DNA of 64,000 nt. Source: Ktedonobacter racemifer DSM 44963 (GTDB lineage Bacteria > Chloroflexota > Ktedonobacteria > Ktedonobacterales > Ktedonobacteraceae). Below are positions 9,063 through 17,120 of the stretch, one piece after another. The translations under genes and the position numbers were made by a program. Below the pieces are notes generated by a model that worked only from the letters and a program-made list of their open reading frames with translations, did not search any database and had not been told where the DNA came from. The stretch's first letter is position 1, and the number at the start of each line of letters is the position of its first letter. Where the stretch lies: positions 1,860,001 to 1,924,000 of the forward strand of contig NZ_ADVG01000004.1 of NCBI RefSeq assembly GCF_000178855.1, written 5' to 3'.

Positions 9063-9902
9063 TAATCTGGCTGTTTCTTCTTCTCTGTCCATTTTTCCTC
9101 AAACCCGTTTACTATTCGTTGCTCTTCCCTGTTGCTTCCTGGGCCTTGAGAGGCTGGTTGCGTTGGCATGGCATCGTATTTGATTTGCGCTGGTCAGGCC
9201 TAGTGCTCTGTCAAAGCAAAACTGACAGGCAAAAATGATGAGGTATTCTTGTGTTTATCCCAGGACTCAGCCGGGAGACATTGATCTCATTCTGCGGGTC
9301 ATGTAGTAAATTGGATGAAACTCCGACCGAATTCAAGGTGAAACCGAGAAAATCAGCGCGAAACCCAGGAATCATCCACAATGCAAGTTGAACGATGGCT
9401 CTGTAGGTGGCTCGTGACACGCATCATCTGTAAATTCCAGGTCTAGTGATCGGGGAATTCCCGTCTTTTCTGGCCGAAAGGGAAAGCATGCGTGCCAAAT
9501 GTCAAACCTTCAGACCCTTTCATGTATGGGCTGATGCATGTAAAGCTCGCAATACTTGTGGTGCTGACTATCCGAATTGACAAAAATGAAGTTGAACGAT
9601 CTGCTTGTGGAGCAGTTTTACCAAGTCCTAATTGGTCAATTCCTTAGTTTCACCACTACAGTTGCACTTAATAAACTGAACAATAGATCTGCAAATGAAT
9701 ACGGAACTTCATGATTATGCTTCGCCATCAGAGAGAAGAAGACCTGAAATACGGCTCAATTCTTTACAAGAGAGCTATAAATGGTATGCTTAAGAGTAAA
9801 GTGAACAAGGTAAAATTGATAGAATAGATGCTCAGAAGAGCGGGCATTGTCTTGCTTCATCATAAAGGCAAAGAAGAAGACCCATCAAAAAAGGATTCAC
9901 GT
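9063..9902. other. 840-bp stretch without a convincing gene
   Basis: From about 9064 to 9230 a short hydrophobic frame (IIWLFLLLCPFFLKP) is open but lacks a start, and may be another relic. A diverged repeat at 9303-9360 is described separately. CGGGGAATTCCCG near 9453 is a small palindrome. Otherwise nothing was recognised; the last ~100 bp should hold the promoter of the phosphatase gene. Confidence 0.4.
9303..9360 (+). repeat. Diverged repeat shared with 13236-13290 (opposite strand)
   Basis: Both blocks share TAGTAAATTGG, AAACTC, GGTGAAACC and AAATCAGCG in the same order and nearly the same spacing, on opposite strands. They bracket about 4 kb holding the phosphatase, the IS701-like transposase and the helix-turn-helix gene. 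They may be old ends of one element, or tails of two related degraded genes. Confidence 0.5.
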
Positions 9903-10520
9903 ATGAGAATAGTCGTAGTTAGACATGGGCAAGATGAACATGGCTATCGCGGAGGTTGGAGCCAACGAGGATTAACTGAGGAGGGAAAGATGCAGAGTCA
10001 GTTGCTTGCAAAACATCTCAGCAACTCCTGGCAACCACTCAAGTTCCTCATCAGTAGTGACTTGAGACGTGCTAGGGAGACAGCAGAATACATTAGCCAA
10101 GAAATGGAGTTGCCCATCCACAGTTCACCGCTTTGGCGTGAGATGAATAATGGTGAGCTTGCTGGTATGCCAAATTCTCTGGCAGAGCAATTGTATCCAG
10201 GACTTTTTGCATCTTCCTTAGAAATGGATGAACCCTATCCTCATGGCGAAAGCCCTCGACAGTTCTTCCAACGTATTACGCACGCATTTGAAGGGCTGTG
10301 CGAAAAGATGATCACACTGCAAATTTCTTCAGAAATCATTGTGGTCACACATGGTGGAGTAATCACTATTCTCTCGTACTTTTTGAATGGTTCTGTATGG
10401 AGTAACAAAGAGCCGGCCATTCCCACCAATGCGGCCAGTATTCATGAAATTTCCTATCAAGAAGGTAAATGGCTCTTTACGACCCAAAATCATATCGACC
10501 ATTTGAGCATCAAAGGATAA
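9903..10520 (+). CDS. Histidine phosphatase family protein, 205 aa
   Basis: Phosphoglycerate-mutase-like phosphatase, cytoplasmic, substrate unknown. The signature VVRHGQ at residues 5-10 carries the catalytic histidine. The other expected elements follow: RRARETAEYI, an acidic loop MNNGELAGM and the second histidine in VVTHGGV. The start at 9903 puts the RHG motif near the N-terminus, as is normal, and AAAGGAT lies about 9 nt upstream. An ATG at 9828 would add 25 residues that look unrelated. The gene stands alone between relics and an IS element. Length is normal for alpha-ribazole-phosphatase or GpmB-like members, but nothing in the surroundings suggests cobalamin work. Confidence 0.85.
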   Translation: MRIVVVRHGQDEHGYRGGWSQRGLTEEGKMQSQLLAKHLSNSWQPLKFLISSDLRRARETAEYISQEMELPIHSSPLWREMNNGELAGMPNSLAEQLYPGLFASSLEMDEPYPHGESPRQFFQRITHAFEGLCEKMITLQISSEIIVVTHGGVITILSYFLNGSVWSNKEPAIPTNAASIHEISYQEGKWLFTTQNHIDHLSIKG

Positions 10521-10656
10521 GGTGGCTTTTTCATTTTTTCCTTCTCTTGAACTAACAAAGATAAACACACATAAATGAAGCTTCATGAACTTCCCCTCAT
10601 GTGAGACACTAGAGATGAAATACAACTGAAAACGATCTCTATGGAAGGAGAAGTTC

Positions 10657-12132
10657 ATGATGCAAGACCCGTATACCATGCTGTCTGGAAGCAAAACGAC
10701 CTCCACTGATATCTGCCGATGGGCGCAAGCTCTTTTTCTATTGCACGAGCGCATTGCAGCACGCTTCGCTCGTCCAGAGCCACGTCGTCGTGTCCTCTTG
10801 TATCTGCAAGGGATCCTGAGTGAAATCTCTCGAAAAAACGGCTGGCAATTGGCTGAACATGCTGGAGAAGCTCGCCCTGATGGCATGCAACGCCTGCTCT
10901 CGCAAGCCGTCTGGGACACTGATGGCGTGCGCGATGATTTGCGTACGTATGTGCTTGAACAACTGGGCTTGCAGTCGGCTATCCTGGTCATCGACGAAAG
11001 CTGCTTTCCCAAGCGAGGCAAAAAATCAGCTGGTGTTGGTTTGCAGTATTGCGGAACCACGGGCCGGGTCGAGAATTGTCAGGTCGGAGTCTTTCTTGAT
11101 GATAAGTGGAATTGAAAACAATTGCCACTTATCTCCTAATATGTGGATTTGACGCTCGATTCCTCTGCCATTTTTCCAGGGAACGAGGGTCAATTCCACA
11201 TATTCTCGTATGTGACGGCCAAAGGACATACTCTGATTGATCGTGAACTGTATCTGCCCTTAGACTGGTGTGAGGATCGCGATCGGTGTCGAGCCGCAGG
11301 CATCCCGGACTCAGTTCGCTTCCAGACAAAGCCACAACTGGCTCAAAAGATGATCGAGCGGATTTTCCAGGCTCAGATCCCCATTTCCTGGGTCGTGGCT
11401 GATACGGTCTACGGTGGCAATCTGGACCTGCGTACCTGGTTGGAAGCGCATGGGTATCCCTATGTGATGGCTGTGGCTTGCAATGAACCTGTCGGATTCC
11501 AGACACCGACCGGACGGAGACGCGAAGAGGCAGCATTGGTCGAAGCGTCCGTCCTTCACGATGGGAACTGGCAGCGCCTGTCAATGAGCGAAGGCACCAA
11601 AGGCCCCAGACTTTTCGACTGGGCAATCATCCCTATGCTGCACCAGTGGGAGGATGATGGAAAACATTGGTTGCTCATTCGTCGTAGCCTCGCTGATCCC
11701 AAAGAGAAAGCGTACTACTTTGTCTTTGCCCCGCAAGGAACCACCCTGCCAGCAATGGTCAAGGCCATTGGCGCCAGATGGCGTGTTGAGGAAAATTTTG
11801 AAAACGGCAAAGATCTCGGCATGGACCACTACGAAGTGCGGAGCTTCATCGGTTGGTACCGGCACATTACACTCGTGCTGTTGGCTCTTGCTTACCTTGC
11901 AGGAATTTGCGCAGCAGAGCGTTTCCCCACTGGTCATCCTACGACTTCTGCGTCTGCTACCCAACCTCCCGTACTTCCCCTGACCATTCCTGAAGTGCGC
12001 CATTTGCTTGCATGGCTTATCTGGCCTTTGTCTTCGTCCACACGCCGGGTGCTTGCCTGGTCGTGGTGGCGTCGTTGCCACCAAAGCACGGCGAGCTACT
12101 ACCACATCAAACGTCGTTTGAAGGCCGGCTAA
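10657..12132 (+). pseudogene. IS701-like DDE transposase interrupted by a 108-bp insertion
   Basis: The two open halves (10657-11115 and 11143-12132) are in the same frame. The first contains IDESCFPKRGKKS and NCQVGVFL, the first catalytic-aspartate region of IS701-type transposases. The second resumes at SYVTAKGHTLIDRELYLP, with a second aspartate in VVADTVYGG and a glutamate region WRVEENFENGKDLGMDHYEV. Removing 11098-11205 rejoins VGVFL directly to SYVTAKG. The inserted DNA brings a TGA at 11113-11115. An AAGGAG precedes the ATG pair at 10657. The element is therefore inactive in cis; its ends were not identified with confidence. Confidence 0.85.
11098..11205 (+). repeat. 108-bp palindromic insertion inside the transposase
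   Basis: Two adjacent hairpins. The first pairs GATAAGTGGAATTG (11101-11114) with CAATTGCCACTTATC. The second pairs AATATGTGGATTTGACGCTC with a near match ending CAATTCCACATATTC at about 11205. The outer ends are related (GATAAGTGGAATTGA and GAATATGTGGAATTGA), as in a miniature inverted-repeat element. Its length is exactly the gap needed to restore the transposase frame. Confidence 0.7.
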
Positions 12133-12185
12133 TCCTGGCTGATTCCTACTCTCTTGGCTTTGCCCTGGCGCGTGTCATTTCCTAG

Positions 12186-12240
12186 ACACGCGCAGAAATT
12201 TCCTGGAAGTGTTGGAGTTCCTGGAAATTTCTGCACGTGT
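12186..12240 (+). promoter_or_regulatory. 18-bp inverted repeat upstream of the helix-turn-helix gene
   Basis: ACACGCGCAGAAATTTCC (12186-12203) and GGAAATTTCTGCACGTGT (12223-12240) pair at 17 of 18 positions around a 19-nt loop. It lies 54 bp after the transposase stop and 40 bp before the next start, so it could be a terminator, an IS end or an operator. Confidence 0.5.
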
Positions 12241-12280
12241 TGTCTCCCATGTGTCTTTCCTCGAAAGGAGTTCTGAGAGT

Positions 12281-13171
12281 ATGACTCTTCTTCCTGTCGC
12301 AGACGGTGCTCGTCTGCTTGGCATTCATCCCAAGACCCTCCACCACTGGCTCAAAGAGGCCAATATGCTCCTGGTTACTCACCCGACGGATGCACGTATC
12401 AAATGTGTGACGGAGGAACACCTGCAACAAGTAGCCAGCTTGCATGGGCGCCCACTCCAGGCATCTCGGCCATTGGATGCAGCCTCTCCACCTCTCATTT
12501 CGTCTCAGGTGAGCGTTCCCCATGTGTCTGAAAACGAGGCGGAGTCTGCTTCCACAGCCTGTTCGTTCCTCACCACCCAAGGCTCTGAAGCAGACCTGCT
12601 CCAGAGACTGTCTGGTCTGGAAACGAAGATCGCTACGCTTCAGGAGCAGTTTGCCCAGCTCACGCTGGCACTCCTCCAAGAGCGGGAGAGATCGGTTGAG
12701 CGTCGCCTCACGACCCTGGAGTCCCTCATGCAACCACTGGTGGGAACGCAGCTCTCCGCACTGCCGACACCTGGGGTTGAGCAAGAACCTCCTGGTCCAC
12801 GGCGTGCGCCGAGACCTCTGCATCCCGTTGAACAACTCGCTCGGTCTCGCATGCCTCCCCTGATCGAATACAGCGCGCCGGGCACCTACGTGATCATCAG
12901 TTCGCAAGAAGGCGAGGTCCATCTGGAACCCAATTCGCGCGCGTGGTTTGACTGGTTGGCTACCCTTTCCTCTTTCCGTTTCGTTGGACCTATGGGGCGC
13001 TTTACGGGGCATCGAGGATACAAGGATGGTCAACAGACGCGCTATTGGTCGGCTTCTCGTTGTGTCCGCCGTCATACCTACAAGCAGTATCTTGGCATGA
13101 CGGAGAGCTTGAGCATTGCCAACCTGGAGCGCACAGCTGCCAGGCTCCAATCTGACATCGAAGCGCGCTAG
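12281..13171 (+). CDS. Helix-turn-helix protein with coiled coil and YLG-type C-terminal domain, 296 aa
   Basis: Residues 1-50 form a MerR/excisionase-like DNA-binding segment (LLPVADGARLLGIHPKTLHH). A Pro/Ser-rich linker follows, then a heptad-like stretch (LSGLETKIATLQEQFAQL) likely to dimerise. The last ~70 residues (FVGPMGRFTGHRGYKD, then YWSASRCVRRHTYKQYLG and a SIANLERTAARL tail) match, from memory, a C-terminal module common in Ktedonobacteria regulators. AAAGGAG lies about 10 nt before the chosen ATG. Its role is unknown. Placement just after the IS701-like transposase suggests a passenger or a local regulator, but this is inference. Confidence 0.65.
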   Translation: MTLLPVADGARLLGIHPKTLHHWLKEANMLLVTHPTDARIKCVTEEHLQQVASLHGRPLQASRPLDAASPPLISSQVSVPHVSENEAESASTACSFLTTQGSEADLLQRLSGLETKIATLQEQFAQLTLALLQERERSVERRLTTLESLMQPLVGTQLSALPTPGVEQEPPGPRRAPRPLHPVEQLARSRMPPLIEYSAPGTYVIISSQEGEVHLEPNSRAWFDWLATLSSFRFVGPMGRFTGHRGYKDGQQTRYWSASRCVRRHTYKQYLGMTESLSIANLERTAARLQSDIEAR

Positions 13172-13235
13172 ATTGTCGCGCTCTTTGCTGTCAATGATCT
13201 CTTCTGGTTCCCAACAAGTGCGACTGTAGTGTTCA

Positions 13236-13290
13236 CGCTGATTTCCTGGGTTTCACCCAAAAATCCGCATGAGTTTGGCCCAATTTACTA
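13236..13290 (-). repeat. Diverged repeat, inverted partner of 9303-9360
   Basis: Reverse-complement match to the block at 9.3 kb, about three quarters identical by eye. It overlaps the last codons of the small leftward frame at 13253-13513. Confidence 0.5.
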
Positions 13291-13513
13291 TCATGCTCAA
13301 GCGAGAAGGCGGGGTCCGATCGCTCACCTGCTCAGGGACCTCTGCCAATTCCTTCCGCAACGCTTTGGGATTGACAGAGACGCCTTTTAAGAGGATGGCA
13401 GAGACGCTGGGAATCTCAGCGAGCAAGAGGGGAGGAGCCAGGCGCATACGCCCATCCTTCACCAAGATGGCGGAAGAACGTTTTCGTTGAGACAGAACTT
13501 TTCCTCCACGCAC
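13253..13513 (-). CDS. Hypothetical protein, 86 aa, doubtful
   Basis: An 86-codon frame that I do not recognise. It is basic (QRKRSSAILVKDGRMRL), has no signal peptide, and ends within the repeat shared with 9.3 kb. The partner copy has no matching open frame, which points to a decayed gene or the tail of an insertion sequence. No clear ribosome-binding site was seen. Kept because no other feature explains this stretch. Confidence 0.25.
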   Translation of the reverse strand: MRGGKVLSQRKRSSAILVKDGRMRLAPPLLLAEIPSVSAILLKGVSVNPKALRKELAEVPEQVSDRTPPSRLSMIVNWAKLMRIFG

Positions 13514-13533
13514 CCGACGTCGCTTCTCACCAG

Positions 13534-14211
13534 TCAGAGTTCTTCTCGTCGCCGAGGAAGTAGACCGCGCTCAATCGCTACCGCGACTGCTGCGGCTCGC
13601 GAGTCTACATCCAATTTGGTGTAGATGCTGTTCAGATAGGACTCGACCGTGCGGCGGGTAATCCCCAGGCGCGCACCGATCTCCTTGCTCCGTTCTCCCG
13701 TTGCGATTCCGGCCAGCACCTCCTGCTCACGCTCGGTCAGTTGAACATTGCTGTTGCCGGGTGGGGGTGATGCTGGGGCTGCCCGACGCGCCGCGTAGTC
13801 CAGGACTCGTTGCAGCAGCTCTGGCTGCAGCAGCATCTCGCCACGAGCGGCGCGCTCAATTGCTTGCAGGACCGTCTCAAGGCCGCTGTCTTTGAGCAAG
13901 TAGCCACGCACGCCTGCTTGCAGGCTGCGCAGCATCAGTTCGTCTTCATCATAGGTGGTCAGTACGATGATGGCGATGTGCGGGAATGTCGCCCGAATCT
14001 GCTCAATCGCCTCCAACCCATCCATTGCGGGCATACGCAGATCCATCAACACGACATCGGGCACCAGCTCGCTGACCAGGTGGATCGCGGCGACGCCGTC
14101 AGCGGCCTCCCCGACCAGCTCGATCCATTCCTCCATGTCGAGCCTCAAGCGCAGGCCCGTGCGGACCACCGGGTGATCGTCGGCGATGACGACACGAATC
14201 TTCTCAGACAT
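13534..14211 (-). CDS. NarL/FixJ-family response regulator, 225 aa
   Basis: Receiver domain (about 5-120) with acidic pocket D11/D12, phospho-acceptor D57 in VVLMDLRMP, and the conserved Thr and Lys in VLTTYDE and YLLKDSG. It is followed by a LuxR-type helix-turn-helix (about 160-215; LTEREQEVLAGIATGERSKE and TVESYLNSIYTKL). The ATG at 14211 overlaps the end of the kinase gene by 8 nt, so kinase and regulator are co-translated partners. A GTG at 14229 is a less likely start. Targets are unknown; the palindrome at 15639-15669 ahead of the operon is an attractive candidate for its own binding site. Confidence 0.92.
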   Translation of the reverse strand: MSEKIRVVIADDHPVVRTGLRLRLDMEEWIELVGEAADGVAAIHLVSELVPDVVLMDLRMPAMDGLEAIEQIRATFPHIAIIVLTTYDEDELMLRSLQAGVRGYLLKDSGLETVLQAIERAARGEMLLQPELLQRVLDYAARRAAPASPPPGNSNVQLTEREQEVLAGIATGERSKEIGARLGITRRTVESYLNSIYTKLDVDSRAAAVAVAIERGLLPRRREEL

Positions 14212-15556
14212 CCGTGTGCCCCTCTCCACTCAAAGACGGTGAGACCTCCTGCTTGAGAGGGTGGGCTGGATCGTGAGATGTGGCGAGAGGAACACGGAAG
14301 CGGAGGGTAGTTCCTGCTCCCTTCGCACTGCTGAGCAACAAGCTTCCCCCGACCAGCTGCGCGCGCTCTTGCAAGCCCAGCAAGCCATAATGCCCGGAGT
14401 GGAGCTCCGAGCTTTCAGGATCAAAGCCCTGGCCATCGTCCTGCACCGTGACCTCCAGCCACTTTTCCACGACCCTCGCTTCGACGTTCACGTGCCGGGC
14501 CTTGGCATGACGTGTGGCATTGCTTAACGCTTCTCCAATGACGCGCAGGACATGCTCGCAGTGCTGAGGTGGAGTATGCACCAGGTCATCCAGTTCGGTA
14601 TGGCACGCGATCCCGGTCATCTGGAAAAAATGCGCGATCTCTTCCTGAACGGACGCGACGAACTGCTCAATGCGAGGGGTCTTCGCGCGCATATCACGAA
14701 TGGCGTGACGCGCATCCACCAGGGCTGTATACGCGCTGGAGAGTGTCTGGCTGAGAACCTGTTGCGCCTGGAGGTAGTTCTGCCGATCCATCTGAGCAGA
14801 GGTGACTTCCAATTGCATGACCATCCCGGTCATGTCCTGCAGCAGCGTATCATGCAGTTCCCGCGCCATGCGCTGGCGTTCGGCGAGCCGGGTCAGCGTT
14901 TCAATCTGCCTGGCCGAAGCAGCAAGCTCGCGATGAGCTGCCTGTAACTCTCGATGCGCCTGTTCGAGCTGCGCCTGTGCGTGCGCTTGCTGGAGATACA
15001 CGAGGACGTAGCCGAGCACAAAAAAGACCATCGTGGTGACATCGGATTGGTTCCAGATAGTGAACCAAAAAGTCGCCAGGCTTGTCCCCAAGGAAATGAT
15101 AGAGAAGATTTTCATGCCCAGCGGGGCCACAAAGAGAAGGAGGGAGCCTGCGGCAATCAGGAGCATCGGACCAACACGTTTGAACATCGTCAGGGCACAC
15201 AGCACCAGTGCCAGGTAGAAATCCAGCGTGGGAGTGAATGGCACTCCCACCATCTGCAAGGTGAACACCAGCAGGCCCTGCCCCAGAAAATACAACCAGA
15301 AGAACCTGGGCGGTACCCGGTCAGAAAGTCCCATCCAGAGCAAGAAGCTATACAGCGCGACCAACAGGAGAAAAAGGAGCGTGAGCGAAAGGGGCAGAGG
15401 AGGCCTCGCAGCAACCTGCTTCCCCGGTGTGAGAGAAGCTGTACCCATGAAATTACCAAGAAACAGGTTCTCGGCAAGCCATGCGGCAACCGCCATGCCT
15501 ACCCAGAGCAAGAGAAACCAGCGCAGCGACGACCTGATAGGGGATGGCTTGTTCAT
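14204..15556 (-). CDS. NarL-type sensor histidine kinase, 450 aa
   Basis: Integral membrane kinase with about six hydrophobic segments in the first 185 residues and no obvious extracellular sensor domain. A short coiled coil (HAQAQLEQAHRELQAAHREL) leads to a HisKA_3 dimerisation domain with H235 in ARELHDTLLQD. A HATPase domain follows, with the N box in EALSNATRHAKA and the G1 box in DDGQGFD. The start at 15556 is supported by AAGGAGG 8 nt upstream; the frame extends further 5' but without a better start. It pairs with the regulator that overlaps its 3' end. The membrane-only sensor resembles DesK/LiaS-type kinases that read envelope state, which is an inference. Confidence 0.92.
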   Translation of the reverse strand: MNKPSPIRSSLRWFLLLWVGMAVAAWLAENLFLGNFMGTASLTPGKQVAARPPLPLSLTLLFLLLVALYSFLLWMGLSDRVPPRFFWLYFLGQGLLVFTLQMVGVPFTPTLDFYLALVLCALTMFKRVGPMLLIAAGSLLLFVAPLGMKIFSIISLGTSLATFWFTIWNQSDVTTMVFFVLGYVLVYLQQAHAQAQLEQAHRELQAAHRELAASARQIETLTRLAERQRMARELHDTLLQDMTGMVMQLEVTSAQMDRQNYLQAQQVLSQTLSSAYTALVDARHAIRDMRAKTPRIEQFVASVQEEIAHFFQMTGIACHTELDDLVHTPPQHCEHVLRVIGEALSNATRHAKARHVNVEARVVEKWLEVTVQDDGQGFDPESSELHSGHYGLLGLQERAQLVGGSLLLSSAKGAGTTLRFRVPLATSHDPAHPLKQEVSPSLSGEGHTDV

Positions 15557-15638
15557 CCGACGGGCCTCCTTCCTTGAGAAGCGACGCTTGTGAGCTTTCC
15601 CACCAGTATACCATCGCTTCCATCCCCTGCCCACGCCT

Positions 15639-15669
15639 AAATTACGGCAGTAAATTACTACCGTAATTT
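15639..15669. promoter_or_regulatory. 31-bp near-perfect palindrome between kinase and glycosyltransferase
   Basis: AAATTACGG at 15639-15647 and CCGTAATTT at 15661-15669 pair perfectly, and the centre continues as GTAAATTAC, with few mismatches overall. It lies 83 bp upstream of the kinase start, in the divergent gap with the glycosyltransferase relic. It fits a dimeric operator, perhaps bound by the adjacent response regulator. Confidence 0.6.
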
Positions 15670-15872
15670 GTATCCCTTTTGCAGACATTTCTACAAGGTA
15701 AGTTCCACGATGACAGGCGGCAGAACAGGCTGCTAGAGTAGCCAGTGGAACACTCTCGCTTCTTGGAAGACGAGCAGGTATCTGTCCCGTATCGTTGTCC
15801 GGTGTGATGATCTTCCTTGCTTCTCGACGAGAAATACCCGGCGACACAGGTGAAAGGAGAACAGAAAGAGCT

Positions 15873-16641
15873 ATGGCTGAGACATCCACGACCCATCCGC
15901 AGGCTGGGCCTGAGCATCCGACCGCACCACAGAAACCGACACTGCAGCGCTTTCCCATGCTCTGGGAGCGGCTTGCGTTAGGAGGTATTCTCCTCCTCTC
16001 GATCGGTATGGACTTCTACCGGCTGGGCCAGAACGGCTTCGGTTCGTATTATCCGCCCGCTGTGCTGAGTATGATGGACAACTGGCATAATTTCTTTTTT
16101 GCCGCCTACGATCCCGGAGGCTTCACTTCGCTTGATAAGCCCCCAGTGGGTTTCTGGTTCCAGGTCCTGAGCGCCAGGATCTTCGGCTTGAATACGGTCA
16201 GCGTCCTGCTGCCCCAGGCGCTGGCCGGAGTGCTGTCCGTGCTCCTGCTCTATTATCTGGTGCGGCGTCACTTCGGCGTCGTGGCCGGCCTGCTTGTCGC
16301 GCTTGCTCTGGCCATCAGCCCGGTCAGCGTGGTGACCAATCGCAATGCGACCATCGATAGCACGCTGACCCTGTGCCTGCTCCTGGGGGCGTGGGCAGTG
16401 ATGCGGGCAGCGGAGACCGGGCGTTTGCGCTGGTTGCTCTTCTCAGCCCTCTTCGTCAGCATCGGCTTCAATATCAAGATGCTGGAGGCGTACCTGGTGG
16501 TGCCCGCCTTCGGCTTGCTCTACCTGCTGGCTGCTCCCACCAGCCTCAAGAAGCGCGTGCTCCATCTTGCCCTCGCCCTGCTCGTGCTGCTGGTTGTCTC
16601 CTTCTCATGGGTGCTGGTAGTGGACCTCATCCCGGCGTCGC
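15873..16641 (+). pseudogene. GT39/ArnT-like glycosyltransferase, truncated after about 256 codons
   Basis: The N-terminal third of a polytopic GT-C enzyme that would transfer sugar from a lipid carrier. The first ~256 residues hold several membrane spans and the typical loop GFTSLDKPPVGFW. At VDLIPASQR (about 16635) the family sequence breaks off and the frame runs on through antisense transposase DNA to 17090. Full proteins of this type are usually 600-800 aa with a long C-terminal domain that is missing here. The start at 15873 has AAAGGAGA upstream. The truncated product would lack most of its membrane domain and is unlikely to work. Confidence 0.8.
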
Positions 16642-17003
16642 AGCGGCAGGTTCGAGACGTGAATGTAGCCCCGATCCTGGCCGGTTTGCGCGTCCGGGCG
16701 CTCGGCGGGCGTGGCATCGACCGCGAGCCACACCACCTCCTCGGTGGGCAACTCGGCGAGGACACCGCACACGCACAACGCCTGCAACTGGTCAAGATCG
16801 ATCTTCCCGTCGGCCAGGGCCGCATAGACACTGGGCCACTTTCGCTCGAAAAAGGGCAACTGCGACAGTTCGGGCAAGCTTCGCGCCTGTGGGCTGCTCA
16901 GCAAGCCGTCGCACAAGCTAAACAGGGCGTCAGCTCGCTGTTCCAGGCAGTCATAGGCGTGCTGACGAAACGTCTTCCATGTGTTAAGGTTCCTCTGGAA
17001 TTG
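16641..17003 (-). pseudogene. N-terminal fragment of a DDE transposase
   Basis: Reading leftward, SQFQRNLNTWKTFRQHAYDC opens a frame through LPFFERKWPSVYAAL, KIDLDQLQAL, AVDATPAERPDAQT and YIHVSNLPL. This is the N-terminal portion of a DDE transposase related to the IS701/IS4 group, with its first catalytic aspartate probably in LAVDATP. The frame is lost at about 16641, where the glycosyltransferase begins. No start codon was found upstream, so both ends are incomplete: the IS remnant and its target gene have each lost DNA. Confidence 0.7.
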
Positions 17004-17042
17004 GCTCCTGGTGTGTTTGTTGTACCTGGAAGCCTACTCCAG

Positions 17043-17073
17043 CAGGCAATTTTCTGCAACAGAGAATTGCCTG
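17043..17073. repeat. Hairpin at the outer edge of the IS fragment
   Basis: CAGGCAATT (17043-17051) pairs with AATTGCCTG (17065-17073) around 13 nt. It sits where the 5' end of the transposase fragment fades out, 47 bp before the next gene, and may be the IS end. Confidence 0.5.
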
Positions 17074-17120
17074 TGTTTACTTTTGTCTAAACATCAATAA
17101 GTTAAAGAGCGAGGAAAAGT

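Noticed and set aside
16373..16921. Rightward Arg/Pro-rich frame across the glycosyltransferase joint
   Set aside because: High-GC shadow frame over two recognised pseudogenes.
15795..17090. A complete 431-aa glycosyltransferase
   Set aside because: The last ~160 residues are antisense transposase sequence, so the open frame is accidental.
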